From NCBI GenBank assembly GCA_004565275.1, contig SDOX01000183.1, positions 432,192-496,191 on the forward strand: a stretch of DNA of 64,000 nucleotides. The letters run 5' to 3'. Shown here piece after piece: positions 10,655 to 24,292 of the stretch. The notes under the pieces were generated by a model, which saw nothing but the letters and a program-made list of their open reading frames with translations, did not search any database and was not told where the DNA came from. Made by a program: the position numbers and the translations under genes. This stretch comes from Nannochloropsis salina CCMP1776 (taxonomy: Eukaryota; Sar; Eustigmatophyceae; Eustigmatales; Monodopsidaceae). The first letter of the stretch is position 1; every line of letters starts with the position of its first letter.

Positions 10655-13175
10655 ATGCAGGGGACGCGTGTGGCTATCTCGAAGCTAGCCAAGGCGTCAT
10701 CCCTTGGCGGGCTCTCGGCAGAGGCTGGAGAGTCTCTGAACACCTGCGCCTACAGCGACGCGAAACAGCGTCTGTACTTCTTCGGTCATGGTGTGCAAGA
10801 AGCGACAGAAATGCTGCATTTCTTAACCCTTTCGGATCTAGAGCAGGGTGTGAGGCCTTTGAGGATAGGAAGCTCTGCAGGAGAGGATGCACAGGACCAA
10901 TTTTACGGTGGAACGCGTGTTACTAACATGGTGTTTAACAGTTCTGGCGACTTGCTTTTGCTGAGTGGACCTTCAAGTGAGCCGATACCTTATCTTGGTT
11001 TGGTGGATTTGAGGGATGACGCGGAGATAGACCCGCTGTCAGCACGAAGGAAACCTCCTAGCGCACCGCACAGAAACATCTTACCGGCAGATTTGAGGGC
11101 AAGGTTGCTCAAGGCTGCATGGCATCCGCTCAGTAAGACGCATATCGTAGCATTGTTTGGGCCCGAAGGTGGATCTGATTGTGGGGAGCCGGCTGAGCTC
11201 CGCATTTATAACGTAGATGACGTGAGACGGATGAAGACGCCCGAAATTATTATTCCAGTGGATGGCGACGTGGCATCATTTTGCTTTGGACCAGAGTCGC
11301 TTTGGCAACGCTTTACAATTTATCTGGTGAGTACAGGACTAGAGGATACGGGAGGAGCTCCGCGACTATTCGCGCTTTGCCCTGTGGTGCCCTTCAGAGC
11401 TCGGGTACCGGCGTTGGCGGTGAAGGAGTTGCAAGAGGCAATTTTGGAAGAGTTAGCACTGGACAAGGTGGCACGGCGACGAGAGGAGCTAGAAACACAA
11501 TGGTCGTTTCTAGATCGCTCCTTTGGCGATGTTGTTGGACTGGCGAAACAGCGAGGGGACGACTATCTGGCCTTCAGATGGGTGACAAATCGCGTCCCCA
11601 TGGGCCCCGACCGCACGCCGGTGATCCAGGACGTGGAATGTACGTGGGGGAATGGATAGGGATCGTTGGCATAAGGAGATATCGTTATTCTCGCGGGACA
11701 ACCTGCTTGCTGATCTTTCCTTCATCAACCCGTGCCGCTTGACCCCTACAGATCCGGACCCCCCCGTGACGACGGCCGAGGGCCTGAGCATGGGCGTGCG
11801 GGCGCTGGACCTGCTCAACCCATGTGGCACTCTTCCGGCGCTGGCCGTGACGTTTGACAAGGAGCTGGTGGACGTTTTGCTCGCTGTGTCGCTGGTGGAG
11901 CCCTCTCTACTCCGTGGTCGCGAGGGCGGCTCCTGGCGGGCGCTTGAGGCGCGGCGACTCGCACGTTTGATGACTGGGCACCGTGCGAGGGAGGTTCTGC
12001 CCCGATTACTGCCGGACCCGGAACGTCATTCGCAAGGCATTCTCTACCTGGTGCGCGAGCAGGCGGTGCTCCGACTCGTCTTGCCGTGGATCCGGCGCGT
12101 TGAGGAGCTGGGGGACGAAGGGGGAGAGCTCGGCTTCTCCGGTAGCGGTGCTCTAGCTGAAGGACGACCGCCCGAAAGGGCGCGTTTGCAGGAAGTGCAC
12201 AGGATTGGGAGCGGCGCCAATGCAGGTGGCCGAAGAAGCGTGGGGGCGTGCATAGTGTACGGCGCGTCCGTGGGGAGTCTGCTGCTTGTCCGGCGGCGGG
12301 ACGCGGAGGTAGAGATGCTAAATCTTGCCATTCTGCCTTTTATGGTGGACGAAGAGGGTGGCAGGCCGGAGGAAAAAGATGGGGACGAGCAAGGGCGGTC
12401 CGTCGCGTCGGCAAGACAGGAGCTCCTCTCTGCGCGGGGACGGGAGACAAGAGAGCGCTTCTTCAACTTCGTTCCTTTCGAGGCGGCTTGCCTACCGGAC
12501 CTCGAGCGGCTGCGGCGGGGATACGAGCATTTTCTTCACGATGTACCTGGTGCACGCACGAACGAACTGATGAGGCTGAAGCAGGACCTCATTCAGGAGG
12601 TGGTGATCCCCCTTAGGGCCCTCCAGACGCGCATGGTGGTGCGGGCGGACGAGGTTGCAGTCCTGTACGAGCGAGCGCATGCGGTGGCCAAGGTGCTTGA
12701 TGAGCGATTGGAGGAGCAGCGGGCAGCATGTGAGCGGCTGCTGGAGAGAGTGGCGGGGGCCGAGCATCAACTGGAGCAGGACGAGAAGGTGGCTAGATTG
12801 GCAGTTGAGAAGCTCCATTGGGTGCGGTCCGTGATAACACCGCAAGAGGATCGAAGATTCCAAGAAGTCCAGCTCGCTGAGTCCAGGTTGCGGAACTTGC
12901 ACGAGCGCCTAGAGAGTGTGGAGGGCTGGTTGGGGGGGCAGAAAGCTGACGGAGGTGACCGTACGAGTATACGTGCAAGGAGAAGGCGTGCAGCAGAGCA
13001 AGAGATGCAACGACGTCATTTGATCAGTCAGGTTCAGGATTTGGGGAAGGATGTGGCTCTTCTTGAAAGTGTCCTTGACATGGACGAGGAAGACGCCTCT
13101 GAGGAGGCGCGCGTGGGTGGATCCGCCTTGCTACATGATTTCAACAGTCTACGGATCGACTATTTAGACACGTAA
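10655..13175 (+). CDS. NUP88: Nucleoporin NUP88/NUP82 homologue, 802 aa
   Basis: Two exons close in phase: 10655-11639 and 11752-13175 (donor GTACGT, acceptor CTACAG). The N-terminal half is a beta-propeller with family landmarks: LLKAAWHPLSKTHIV near residue 150, ELRIYNVDD, and LWQRFTIYL followed by LFALCPVVPF near 225-250, the block I recall from NUP88/MOS7. The C-terminal third (about 620-780) is a long charged coiled coil, as expected for the part that binds NUP62 and NUP214 partners. NUP88 sits on the cytoplasmic face of the nuclear pore and takes part in nuclear export. Length fits plant MOS7 and human NUP88. The Gly/Glu-rich linker between the propeller and the coil is probably disordered. 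Confidence 0.8.
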
Positions 13176-13392
13176 CACAAACAACACGGAAGCCAAAAAG
13201 TGCGAGAGCGCACTCAATTCGTCACGACGTCGCAATGCTTCTTCTCTTGCATTTATTGTGTTAACATATACAACATGCTTTTTTGTGCTTGGGCGTGCAG
13301 TTGGCGGCTGTCGAGAGAATCGGACAGTGATGGCTGTGAGATGTTTACTTTGTGTAAAAATACAAGTGACGATAGGACGTGCAAACCAAAAA

Positions 13393-13900
13393 TTATTTCC
13401 CTCCCAACTGTATCCTCACACCATCCTTGCCTTGCGTATCGACGAAGATCTCCGGGCCTGGCGGACTCTCTAACCCGTCCTCGTCAACTGCCACCAGCCG
13501 GACACAGTACGTCGCGCATGGCTGCAAGTCAGGAAGCGCCGCGACCATTCTATTTTGCCCGCTTGGAACGTCTACCTGCGCCGCCTCCTCCCAACTTTGA
13601 AGGTATTCTTTATACTGAATGCGGTATCGTAATGTGTCTATAGCGTCCCTGCGCGAAAAGTGGTGGAAGGGGATGAATATGTGATGATAGCGACAAACAG
13701 GTCTGCTGCCACACGCTTTCAAATTGTGAAGAATTGTTTCAGCAAAAAGAGTCGACATAATAGGCGTAAGACTTCACAACAATGACACCCGGCGCGTACC
13801 AGCACACAAAGAAGAGCACTTACCACTCCACTCTTATCGACGTATCCCCCGCGGCTACAAAGCGGGGCTCCCCGGGTGGCAATAAGACTTCAGGAGTCAT
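13393..13900 (-). CDS. Single fibronectin type III domain protein, 110 aa
   Basis: Two exons, 13900-13824 and 13648-13393, join in phase through a GTAAGT donor and a GCGCAG acceptor. The joined protein is almost exactly one fibronectin type III fold: a proline-rich A strand (LPPGEPRF), the conserved Trp at the junction (IRVEW), YRIQYKE, a Leu-Pro-x-Leu turn (ALPDLQP), and the typical Tyr-x-Val-Arg-Leu-x-Ala strand (YCVRLVAVDEDG). There is no signal peptide or transmembrane segment, so it may be cytosolic. Such stand-alone domains usually mediate protein binding, but no function can be assigned. The only caveat is that further 5' exons could exist upstream of the Met at 13900. Confidence 0.65.
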
Positions 13901-14623
13901 GTGTACTTTTAAAAATGGAGAGATTAAATTAAGATGTGATTGAAAAGTACATTTTTTGAGAAAAAAGAGTTCGTGCGATTCAGTAGGATACTTTCCTGTG
14001 TGATGATGGCGCCATATTTATATCATTTTCAAGGAAGAGTGCTATAGGAGACTTCCAGGGATTCGCGAATGTTACATGAGAAATCGTCCAATTGCGTGCC
14101 TGAGCATCCAAAAACGTCACCACTAAGGCATAGTTTAATTACTGTTCCTGCACCCTTTTATCTCGTGAGCTCGCACGGATTGGCGATAGGGGCGCGACGT
14201 GCTGGTACTGCTAGTAGCAGCGACCGAGGATGATCATACAGCGGCCTGGTATGAACCCGAAGTCCCTATATTTGCGGACGAGATGATAGCTTAATGCGGC
14301 AAAGTAACGTACTTGAAGGAATTGGAACTTTCTTCGCTTGACAGCTTCACATCCACCTGCACAGGGCGGTGTGACGGTGTGGGAGGTTGGAAGGGGTATT
14401 GCGTGAGCTTGCGTCTTCACACGCCCTGCCGAGCCTAAACCTTGCGCTCCTGTACGAAACTCGGGACGGCTCAGCAAAGAAGTCGGATGGAACTTGTGCT
14501 GGCTTTGGTCCTTGAAGAGACTATCTGGTACCGCGTCGCGAGCGTTTAAGGCCGGAGAGGTTGCTTGCGCTTCTTGCTCTCTTACAATGATACACTTCAA
14601 ACCTTACCCGATAGGTGAAGAAT
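13901..14623. other. Divergent intergenic region, FN3 / F-box genes
   Basis: A long minus-strand open frame (14211-14600) has no ATG and does not splice in phase to the FN3 gene, so I do not call it. The stretch presumably holds promoters and 5' leaders for both flanking genes. Confidence 0.4.
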
Positions 14624-16013
14624 ATGGAAAGAGCTTTGCATAGTCAAGACGTCGTAAAAGCCGTGCTTTCCTACTTGGACCATTATACTCTCCTGCGAAG
14701 AGGTGCCAGAGTTAGCCGTGGATGGCAACGTGTTATTGAGGCAGGTGGTTTAGGCGAAGAGGCGTGTCGATTAGCCTTCTGGTCACACTATCGCAGCCAA
14801 GACGAGTGCTACCCGAACGATTTTGCCACAATCTCTACGTCGTCATTTTCTTGGCGGAAAGAATGCAAAAGCAGAAGGCTGAACGGCTGGAGTCCTCGTG
14901 AAGATATAGTTGGGCCGAGCACAGGTCCGTCCTTGATCACTGGACCTCCTATCCATCCCACATCACAGCATTGTTTGCATCCTCATGGAGACTCATGTTA
15001 TAACCTTAGTGTGTGATATCACTGGAGACGTGATCTTTGCAGTCGCCGCGACTCCAGTGGACAGCTTGTTCATTTGTGGTGGGGAAAACGGCATCCTTTA
15101 TTTTATCGATATCACCGAGGAGGTCGGCAAAGCCATTCGCTACCACTTTGAAGCGCATACAGGTACACTTTTGGCCCTTTCCGCACGAAAGTCCTGTCCA
15201 GGCCGTGATGGCGTGTCCATGTACCACGTCATAAGTGGGGACACCCTGGGCTGTATCCAGATTAACGCTGTTGACGTTGTACATCGGACCAGACAAACTC
15301 TTTACACCCTGCGTCTGAAAACTTCGGTCCTTCACTTCGTGCGACTCCCAAGGGATATGCAGGCTAGCGCTTTGCGGGACGGCACCGTAGTCTGTTGGAG
15401 GGACTACTCCGGGTCACAAGAGAAGTCAGGCGAAGGTCATGGCAGAGGTGAAGCTAACGTAACTCACGCTCATAATGGAGAAGTGACGCATTTTACTGGA
15501 ATCGGTGAGGAAAATAGGGTCAGATTGCTTGTAACGGCCTCGAATTCCGACCAAAATCTGCGGACCTGGCGTACGGCGTTCGGGAAAGATCCGGGGAACT
15601 CGGTGAGAGTTGAGCTGGAGCCCATGCAGGTACTGTCGTTGGCAAGCTTAAGCGTGGGATCTCTTTGCACTAGCTCGGGGATGAGCGTCGCGCCTGACGG
15701 GGTTGTAACCCTGGGTTTTGGGAACGGCCGAGTCTGCTCTCTGGATGCTTATACGTGCTCGCTGATCAGCGTCCTGCACGTACACGACGACGAAGTATGG
15801 GACGTGCGAAGCTGTGGGAGCGGCATGGTTGTTACATCATCCCGAGACCGAAGCGTAGCTGTATGTGACATCCGCTCTGCAGACCCGTCGGATCATTTCC
15901 GGTTGGCTGTAGGCAACTGGATCGTACGTGTGAAGGCGACACCCGCATGTCTACTCTTGTTGGGCTTTGACGCACAGCTTCGTGTCGTCAGAAAAAGGTC
16001 CTTGAAAATGTGA
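14624..16013 (+). CDS. F-box and WD40-repeat protein, about 425 aa
   Basis: The first exon (14624 to about 14897) encodes an F-box (residues about 6-50: DVVKAVLSYLD, VSRGWQRVIEAG). The second (15010-16013) encodes a beta-propeller with WD-type strands such as LFICGGENGILYFID, LRDGTVVCWRD, LLVTASNSDQNLRTW and VVTSSRDRSVAVCD. The two frames overlap and differ, so an intron is needed. An acceptor at 15009 with a donor at 14898 (GTGAAG) or about 14925 (GTCCGT) keeps phase; the donor choice is uncertain. F-box/WD40 proteins are substrate receptors of SCF ubiquitin ligases: the F-box binds SKP1 and the propeller binds the target. The substrate is unknown. An ATG at 14624 is the only Met preceding the F-box. 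Confidence 0.75.
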
Positions 16014-17302
16014 AAGCATGTGTGAAGAGTTTTGCGGTACCTACTCGAACTCCCCCTTCACTGATAAGTCCCGGAGCCAACATGAATAGGGCCCCCCCCT
16101 GACACAGGAAGTTATCGAATTTGTGTTCTCATCCGAACCAGAGTCATTATGATGATCATGGTAAGGGAACGTGATGAGCGCGATTCACAATGATATTTTG
16201 TCAAATAATGGTGTGGGCCGACTGATAGGGGAATTGGCAACTTAAGGACTCATTATCAGGGTTAGGTACCCCCTTTCACAATCAATAGGTGCTCGCCTGA
16301 CGTGAATCTCGCTATCGCCAGAATTCCGAGGTACTTTTACTGACTACGTGATATGTAAGCAAGCGAAAAGAAAATTCACACAAGCCCCAAGACGGCAGTC
16401 GAGGAATATATATCAAAATGTGCCAATATGCTTCCACGCTTAATGCACGGAATGACTGGCCACGTGCGCATGGACGCACATGCCGCGTCAGTCATTGAAA
16501 ACAGTGCAGGGGGAAAGTTCCTTTTTTTCCGACACGGATTCACCAATGTTTGGGCTATAAATATTCCCCTGTTGTCGTACAAAAAGAAGGCCTATCTTAT
16601 CACCTGTGCATTCCGCCTCTGATGACTTTCTCCAGCCCTCTTGCCGGTGGTCGTCGCTTTGTTTTTCCACATTTGCTGACAATTTGAGCACTCTTTGACT
16701 TTCATATTTTTCTATTCCGTGGTACAGTAATTTCGTTCATGTCAATAATCTGGCATTCAAAAGAGCTCTTTCATTTTCTTTGGTTATTATGCTATTCAGT
16801 AAATTGACATGAAACGGTGTTCAACTGCCTATGGACACGAAAGACATTTTCATCTTAAGCCGACTACCGCGCCTCTGTGACCGAGCGTTTATTTACGGTC
16901 TCGAGGTTCCTTTCAATGTCTGCACCGCCTCCCCTTGACGGTGCCGTTGTGCATGGTCTTGCTTTAGTAAAGGCGCTTTTAACATAAAATTGGTGCTTCT
17001 TCCTAGGCAGGATGCTCAAGGCACAGAGGTAGGAAATAATCATGAAAAACTTTACGAGAGCCCGGCATGGGATGGAATAACCTAGAAGCTCACAGGATGG
17101 TAGGCCATGGTTAGGTCATGGGCCGCCTGACAGTGTTCGCGGCTGGCGGAGGGTCGCAATTTTCTTACGGGCTGCGAGGCTGGGCAGTCGCTGGCGTGGC
17201 AGTCGCCAGCGAGCCAGGGGAATTGAGTGCCCGGTCCCCAGAAGTTGACGGAAGTCCTCACTTCTCAATTCTTCCTTCGCAGTGTAACGTAGCACAGACA
17301 TT
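16014..17302. other. 1.3-kb gene-free stretch
   Basis: Only short, overlapping open frames occur on both strands, none with family resemblance. The one at 17116-17394 on the minus strand is antisense to the first exon of the next gene and is a shadow. The stretch is longer than most gaps here and may hold a non-coding transcript, but nothing in it shows one. Confidence 0.35.
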
Positions 17303-19040
<1,738 letters not shown>

Positions 19041-19318
19041 TTTCTACCGATGGGAAAAGGACCAAAGGAAAGCTCAATCCAGTTCTAGCACTTCTTGATC
19101 GAGATCCCTGTAAAAAATAATTTAACCATCTTCCCGAACGGCAAAGCGGGCTACAATGTCATTTTACATTACTTTAAGCTTATATGTGCAGGAAAGCGTC
19201 TCCCTTAAGCCCAGAGACTGTCATATGGCGTACATCAACCGGTTCTACTTGCCCTTCGTCGTGCCCCACAATAAATGTTCTGCGCGTCCTGTCGGTGCCG
19301 GCTTTTCAACACCCAGAC

Positions 19319-20457
19319 TTAGGGAGGGGCTACGGGCAACGAAGGTGGTTTTTGGGGTGAGGCGGTCGGCATGTCACCGTCACTCCCATTTTCGCGCTTC
19401 TCCTTGGCTAGTGCACCGGCGATCTCTAGATCCATGCAACGCACCATGGGCCGGTAAGCAGCGTAATGGTTTCCCCTGTAAACGTCAACAGCCCGCTTTA
19501 TCAAGCCTGAAAAGATGTACATAAGTGCAGATACAGCCCAAGGAGAGGTGGTAGAAACGAAACAGTAAGTCTGACATTACATTCCTCCTATCAATGCACC
19601 AAGACCGTCGAATCCGCTTTCATTCAATTGTACACTTACAATATGTAAGAGCATCGTCCTTCAGCCCGAACACCTCTCGCCAATTTTCTCGTTCTTCCAA
19701 AGGCTTCACGTCCGTCTTTCCACCAACTCTGGCCTCTCTGCTCGGCTCAGGCAAGGAAAATTTGCGCACGGCAAGATATAAGGCAATCTGTGCAATGACA
19801 GAGGCATCGCAGCGTAAACACAAGGTGGTCTTGCTGTATAGATCATTCAAAACATTGGCTGCCCAAGGCACTACTTTTTCATAAGCATCGGGGGCAAAAG
19901 CTGTGAAATGTAAAAAATGAAGGCATTGACAATGATGTTACTGACTTGGTAAACAAATTGAGACAGGCTTCCCCTTGCCCTTAAAACGTACCTTTGACCT
20001 TGCCACCTAACTCTCCAAACTTGGCTCGAGGGATTTCAAAGTAGAGGTTGAAACCGATTACATGAAGCATCAATCGCTCGTGTGCCAGTAACTCGTCTTT
20101 CAGATCTTGCACCAGCTTACTCTTCTCAGGCGGAAGGTTCGGCGCCTTGTACCGAAGCGCGTAATAGTATCCCACGACATCTAGCAGGCGACGGGCGTTC
20201 TCGGCCATCTTGCCCCCCAGAAACACGGCCGTCGCCCCCACCAAGAGACGATCTCGGCGTTTGAACGATTCAAAGGTGAAAAAACGATGCGTTAAAGTGC
20301 ATGCATTCCACATACTCATTGGGTTCATGTCCAACTTCCGGCATAGCTGCACTACAAACTCATTCGTTTTGCGCCGATAATTCTCTTCCTCCTCCTCCAA
20401 AATTCCATCCATCCGGCTGGCTGTGCCCTTTGCCAACTGCTCATCTGTGAAGTACAT
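19319..20457 (-). CDS. Transcriptional-type cyclin (K/T/L-like), 304 aa
   Basis: Three exons close in phase: 20457-19992, 19900-19640 and 19506-19319. The start YFTDEQLAKG and the first cyclin fold (MWNACTLTHRFF, ATAVFLGGKMAEN, HERLMLHVIGFNL) match cyclins K, T and L, partners of CDK9/CDK12-type kinases that act on RNA polymerase II. The second fold follows (WAANVLNDLY, VIAQIALYLAVRKF). The C-terminal tail is short and Pro/Ser-rich, unlike the long tails of animal cyclin T. In homologues the start is usually R-W-Y-F-T; here it is R-M-Y-F-T, so the Met may be internal and an extra 5' exon is possible. Likely nuclear. Confidence 0.8.
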
Positions 20458-21204
20458 ACGATTTGGCCTCGAGAAGAAATAAAACTTTCAGAAGATAAAA
20501 TAGACGAGGACTAGTAGAAGACCCTAGCTGCTGGGCTCCACGAGGGGCGAGTTGCAGGACGCCTAGCGATGGTCAAAACTTCTTTCGCCTTCAGTAACGA
20601 GCCATATGACGACATTCCATAAAGTTGAAAACACCTAAAGGTGGCATTGGTAGTGTTCGAGAGGGTGGAGTACAGGGGTCGTTGACAGTGGAAGTAGGAT
20701 CATTCATTCCCTTTCGAACCCGTCTCCTGCCTGTCAGGCGTATCCGGGTATCGTTGCTTTCTTCTGTGACACAACAGTATAAAGTGAAACATCAGGAATA
20801 AATATTCACAAGTACTAGCAATCTTTTCAGAATCACGTTATCAACAAAGGTGATGATGAGGGGAAGAGAGTAAGTGGTGAAATTTTTGTTCGACAGGGAA
20901 CTAATTTATTTGTCAGGCGTTTATTACTCTTTTACCGAAAACAAAAAGAAAACGAGAATCATCAAAAACCTGTTTCCACAATTGCGTCCCTCCCTCTGTT
21001 CTCATAAATGGACTACTAAAGGTCCTCTCTCTGAAAGCGGGAAATTGAAGCCTATCAAGTCTGATACGTGCGATTCTGTATTTCTTCTTCACATCGGTCG
21101 CACTTAACAAAGCGGCTGAACACGCTCTCGTGTATTTATATGCCACGCAGACATGTGCGCCCACCACTTACAAATTAAGTCAATTACGACTTTTCCAACC
21201 ACAA
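20458..21204. other. Intergenic, cyclin promoter and V-ATPase 3' flank
   Basis: No supported gene. A small frame at 20874-21107 is Lys/Arg-poor in pattern and has no resemblance to anything I know. The stretch lies between two minus-strand genes. Confidence 0.35.
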
Positions 21205-22436
21205 TCAAAAGACGATATCACTGTCCCCGGCAGTGTCGTACTGGGCCGTGACATCCTTGACAAAACCACCCTCGCTTTTGCTTGATCTCGCGCCAGCAGC
21301 AGCGGCAGCCTTGTGCAAAGCTTCCTCAGCTGCTTCTGCTGCAGCCTGTGCAGTCCGCTTACTCCCCTGCACTTTCTTGAGACGAGTGAAATCCTCGCGC
21401 TCTAGCTCATCCAGCTCACGATTGATGTAAGCCAGAATAGCCTCGATGCGTGGAATCGTAACATTTTCAAGAGCATTCACCCTGCGATTTGTCACCTGAA
21501 TTATAAGTCGGAAATGTTAATTATGCGTGAGCACGGCAAGAGGCATCATAAGTAACATTTACAAATACTTGCTCAAATGTCTGCAGAAGAGTTACCTTGA
21601 GGGCTTCGTCGAGGGTTATGAAGGAAGTCTGGAGAGAAGCAAGTCGAACAAGGTTGGTGAGAAATACAGTGAACTTTTCCTTACAGGCCTTGATTTGACG
21701 TCCGCCTTGCGCCAATCCTAAATTGTCTCTGTCAGATTTACTCTTTACTTCGCTCTGTAACTCGTATTGCCGAAACACCGGCAGCTTCACGCCTGCCACG
21801 TTGTCCGTGTGTGTGTGTACCCGCACTGAGGCCGTGAGGCTGCCTTGCAAAACTTGTTGCCGGAAATCACCTGCCGCATACTGCGCCTGCGTAAGCGAGA
21901 AAAAAGCACTTGACCCCTGGAAAACGGCGTTGGTTCAGGTGAATGTCTTTCGTCTTGTCATCAAAAGTTCGCGACAAGATCATCCGTGAAAAAACCCGTT
22001 CCAAAGGGCACCACTGTCTACCCTTCCGCAATCGATGCTCTGGCATGTCTGCAAACAATTATTATCTTCAAATATTATGGCCCAGCCTCTCTCGTCATGC
22101 CAACGCAAGTGCCCGTGGAAGTGCCGCAAGTTTGCACAGCCTGGTAAACGTTTTCGCGCTCATTCTTCGGACAAACCTACCTGGTCAGCCATATTTCCTT
22201 TGGTTCGCGCTATGTCCTTCATTATATCACGAAAGCGAACTTTCAATGCATCCGACTTCTTCTTCAGCAATTCGTAACCTTTTTTGGCACCAACGCGCTT
22301 CGTCTACATTTTAAGGATAAGCGCATAGATGGTTAGAGAGGTCAAACGGCAGCTTCTGCTGCGCCATTCCCATTTCTGTCCCTACCTTGTACATGGTTAG
22401 AGCCATACGCGTGGGTGCCACAATAGCACCTGACAT
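21205..22436 (-). CDS. VMA8: V-type H+-ATPase subunit D, 261 aa
   Basis: Four exons close in phase: 22436-22386, 22303-22181, 21916-21596 and 21495-21205. The protein matches subunit D throughout: an N-terminal start like family members ([13 protein letters not shown]), [57 protein letters not shown] and the strongly conserved [17 protein letters not shown]. Subunit D forms the central rotor stalk of the V1 sector with subunit F and transmits ATP hydrolysis to proton pumping at vacuolar and other endomembranes. The C-terminal tail is Ala-rich and slightly longer than a minimal subunit. Length is normal. Confidence 0.93.
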
Positions 22437-23000
22437 TTCTCAAAAAGGTAAATCGCAACGGCTTACTGCGCCCTTCCGAGATTTCCAATTTAGATGCTAA
22501 TGGAATTATGGAAGGAGAAACAGTCCAGATGGTAAGTTTCGCGCCAGAGGTCTTACGCCCCCTATAAGGCGTGTATGAGCAAGGTATGATGCTAAGAGAC
22601 TGAAGGTGACTCCTCTGTAGTCGTCCAAGTAGGCTGCGACGCTAGCTATCCAGAATCTAGGAGAAGGGTTACGGGTGAAGAGGGACTGCCTCGATCCGAG
22701 CCGCTCCCTCACCCGTCTCCTACTCCCTGCCCTGTTTTGGCGTCGTGGGGGAGCAGGAGGCCACACCTGTGGCCACAGGGCCCGTGCGCTGTCGTTCCTT
22801 CTTCCATCTTGGTATGTGGAGTGAAAATACCAGAGGCATTGGCGGAGGGACTGGGTAGCGCGTGTAGATGGTGTGGCCTGTGCATGACCAAGTATTCAAC
22901 CTTTGACCTCCAAACCTATCTCAACGGACACAACGCGCAGACTCATCGGAAATTCATGCGACGACACTGCCGAGAGCGTATTTTTCTGTCTGTTTAAACA
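22437..23000. promoter_or_regulatory. Divergent promoter region, V-ATPase D / MED21-like
   Basis: The stretch separates two divergent start codons by 564 bases. A plus-strand open frame (22737-22997) ends just before the ATG at 23001 and has no family resemblance, so it is treated as chance. Confidence 0.35.
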
Positions 23001-23722
23001 ATGTCTGATGAGGCAAGCTTGATTCAGGAGCGATTAGACGATTTGTCTTTGACCATGTTTAATGGCGTTTTAGAGGTCTCTCGCGTAAGCGGAGATGAAG
23101 GGCGGAAAGATGATAAGTGCCACGTTGCGGTAAGGATGGTATCGAAACTTGGATGCCATAGATAGGCATTGAGGCATGCAAGAATGCAGTTGGTATTGGA
23201 GTGCTTCATGAGACGATCATGACGGGTCAAGTTCCATGTTCTGTTTTCTTTCTCAGTGTGTCACCACTTGTGGCCTCCCACAAGGTATACAAACTGATCT
23301 CATTCATCTTGTTTTTAAACACAATGAAGGCATCAGAATTGGGTATAAAATTGGGTACCGTACTCCACGAAATTGAGGAGGCGATAGGAAATCTTCTGGT
23401 TATTCAACTACCAACCGCGGATCGATGGTAAGCTAAGAAATGTGAATGATGGAGCAGCAAAATGCGTTTTTCCATTTATCACATGCTGTGTTACATAGTG
23501 AGTATCTCGTGAACATGGGCTTGAAACGCCGTTCTTATCATGCTCCACTTCTCGTTTTCCAGTCAGCAAATTGACACTGTGAAAGTAACGCAAAGCAGAG
23601 TCAGGGAATTACAGTCGGAGTATGAGCGAGTGAAAATAGAGCTAGACACACTTGTGAGTGAGGCAGAAAACATGTCAATCAAGCTGCAGAGCGCATTCAC
23701 ATATCACGTGAAGAAGATCTGA
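23001..23722 (+). CDS. MED21: Probable Mediator subunit 21, about 128 aa
   Basis: Supported exons are 23001-23129, a middle exon ending at 23427 (start probably 23330, possibly 23285) and 23563-23722; phases close with either middle start. The protein opens with LIQERLDDLSLTMFNGVLEV, which resembles the MED21 N-terminal helix. It continues with a helix ending in LLVIQLPTADR, like the conserved Leu-Pro turn of MED21, then a long coiled coil (RVRELQSEYERVK) as expected for the MED21/MED7 hinge. MED21 is a middle-module Mediator subunit linking transcription factors to RNA polymerase II. The match is by pattern and length only. Another small coiled-coil protein is possible, and the middle acceptor is weak. 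Confidence 0.45.
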
Positions 23723-23939
23723 GCGCTAAGTGACGGTTAGGAGAGGGCCAGAAGACGGGTGTGAGAAGGAAAGCCGAGCAAATTCGAAAATCTCAGTGTT
23801 GTGGAAAGTGGTTGCATATGCATGCCTGGGCAAAATTTGAAGAATATGTGTATTTCCAAAAAAAGCTCGGTCATTTTGATAATAAAAATAATAATATTTG
23901 CTTTCTTGCGCCGTTGCACACTTTCGTCCTTATAAGATC

Positions 23940-24228
23940 CTACGTGGATTGCATTTCCCTTGATACCCTTTTCATGTTCAAGGAGGAAATATTTGACTTA
24001 GACGTCCACAAAATTGACAGCTCAAGTAAATCAACCGCATTGGTGTACCTTTCGCACGCATCTATAGAAGATGGAGGAAACTTCCGAAGGTACTTCTCTT
24101 GAAGAAGCGGGAACTCCTGGCGAGTATCTTTGCTTCCCTCGTCGAAGTCCGACGTTTTTCCCGCTAGGTCTTCTAGGCACGCCAGTCTCATACTTACACG
24201 CAGACTTGACGCCGGGGCTCTTCTGTAC
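23940..24228 (-). CDS. Hypothetical small protein, 95 aa
   Basis: An ATG at 24228 opens a 95-codon frame ending at 23940. The residues look like ordinary helical protein (LRVSMRLACLEDLAG, ACERYTNAVDLLELS) with balanced composition, unlike most shadow frames in this window. It sits head-to-head with the NOP4 gene (65 bases between start codons), which is plausible for this compact genome. The frame stays open upstream to about 24317, so it could instead be the last exon of a longer gene. I do not recognise it. Confidence 0.3.
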
Positions 24229-24292
24229 ATCTTAACAATTACAGCACCTTCTGTGGTCGATATTGATGCAAATCTGAAGTTCAAGGAAGACC

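Noticed and set aside
14211-14600. Long minus-strand open frame as a first exon of the FN3 gene
   Set aside because: It contains no ATG and does not join the FN3 exon in phase. The FN3 protein is complete from the Met at 13900.
22737-22997. Plus-strand frame ending just before the MED21-like start
   Set aside because: Composition is Pro/Trp/Arg-heavy and it has no counterpart I know; it is probably chance in a GC-rich promoter.
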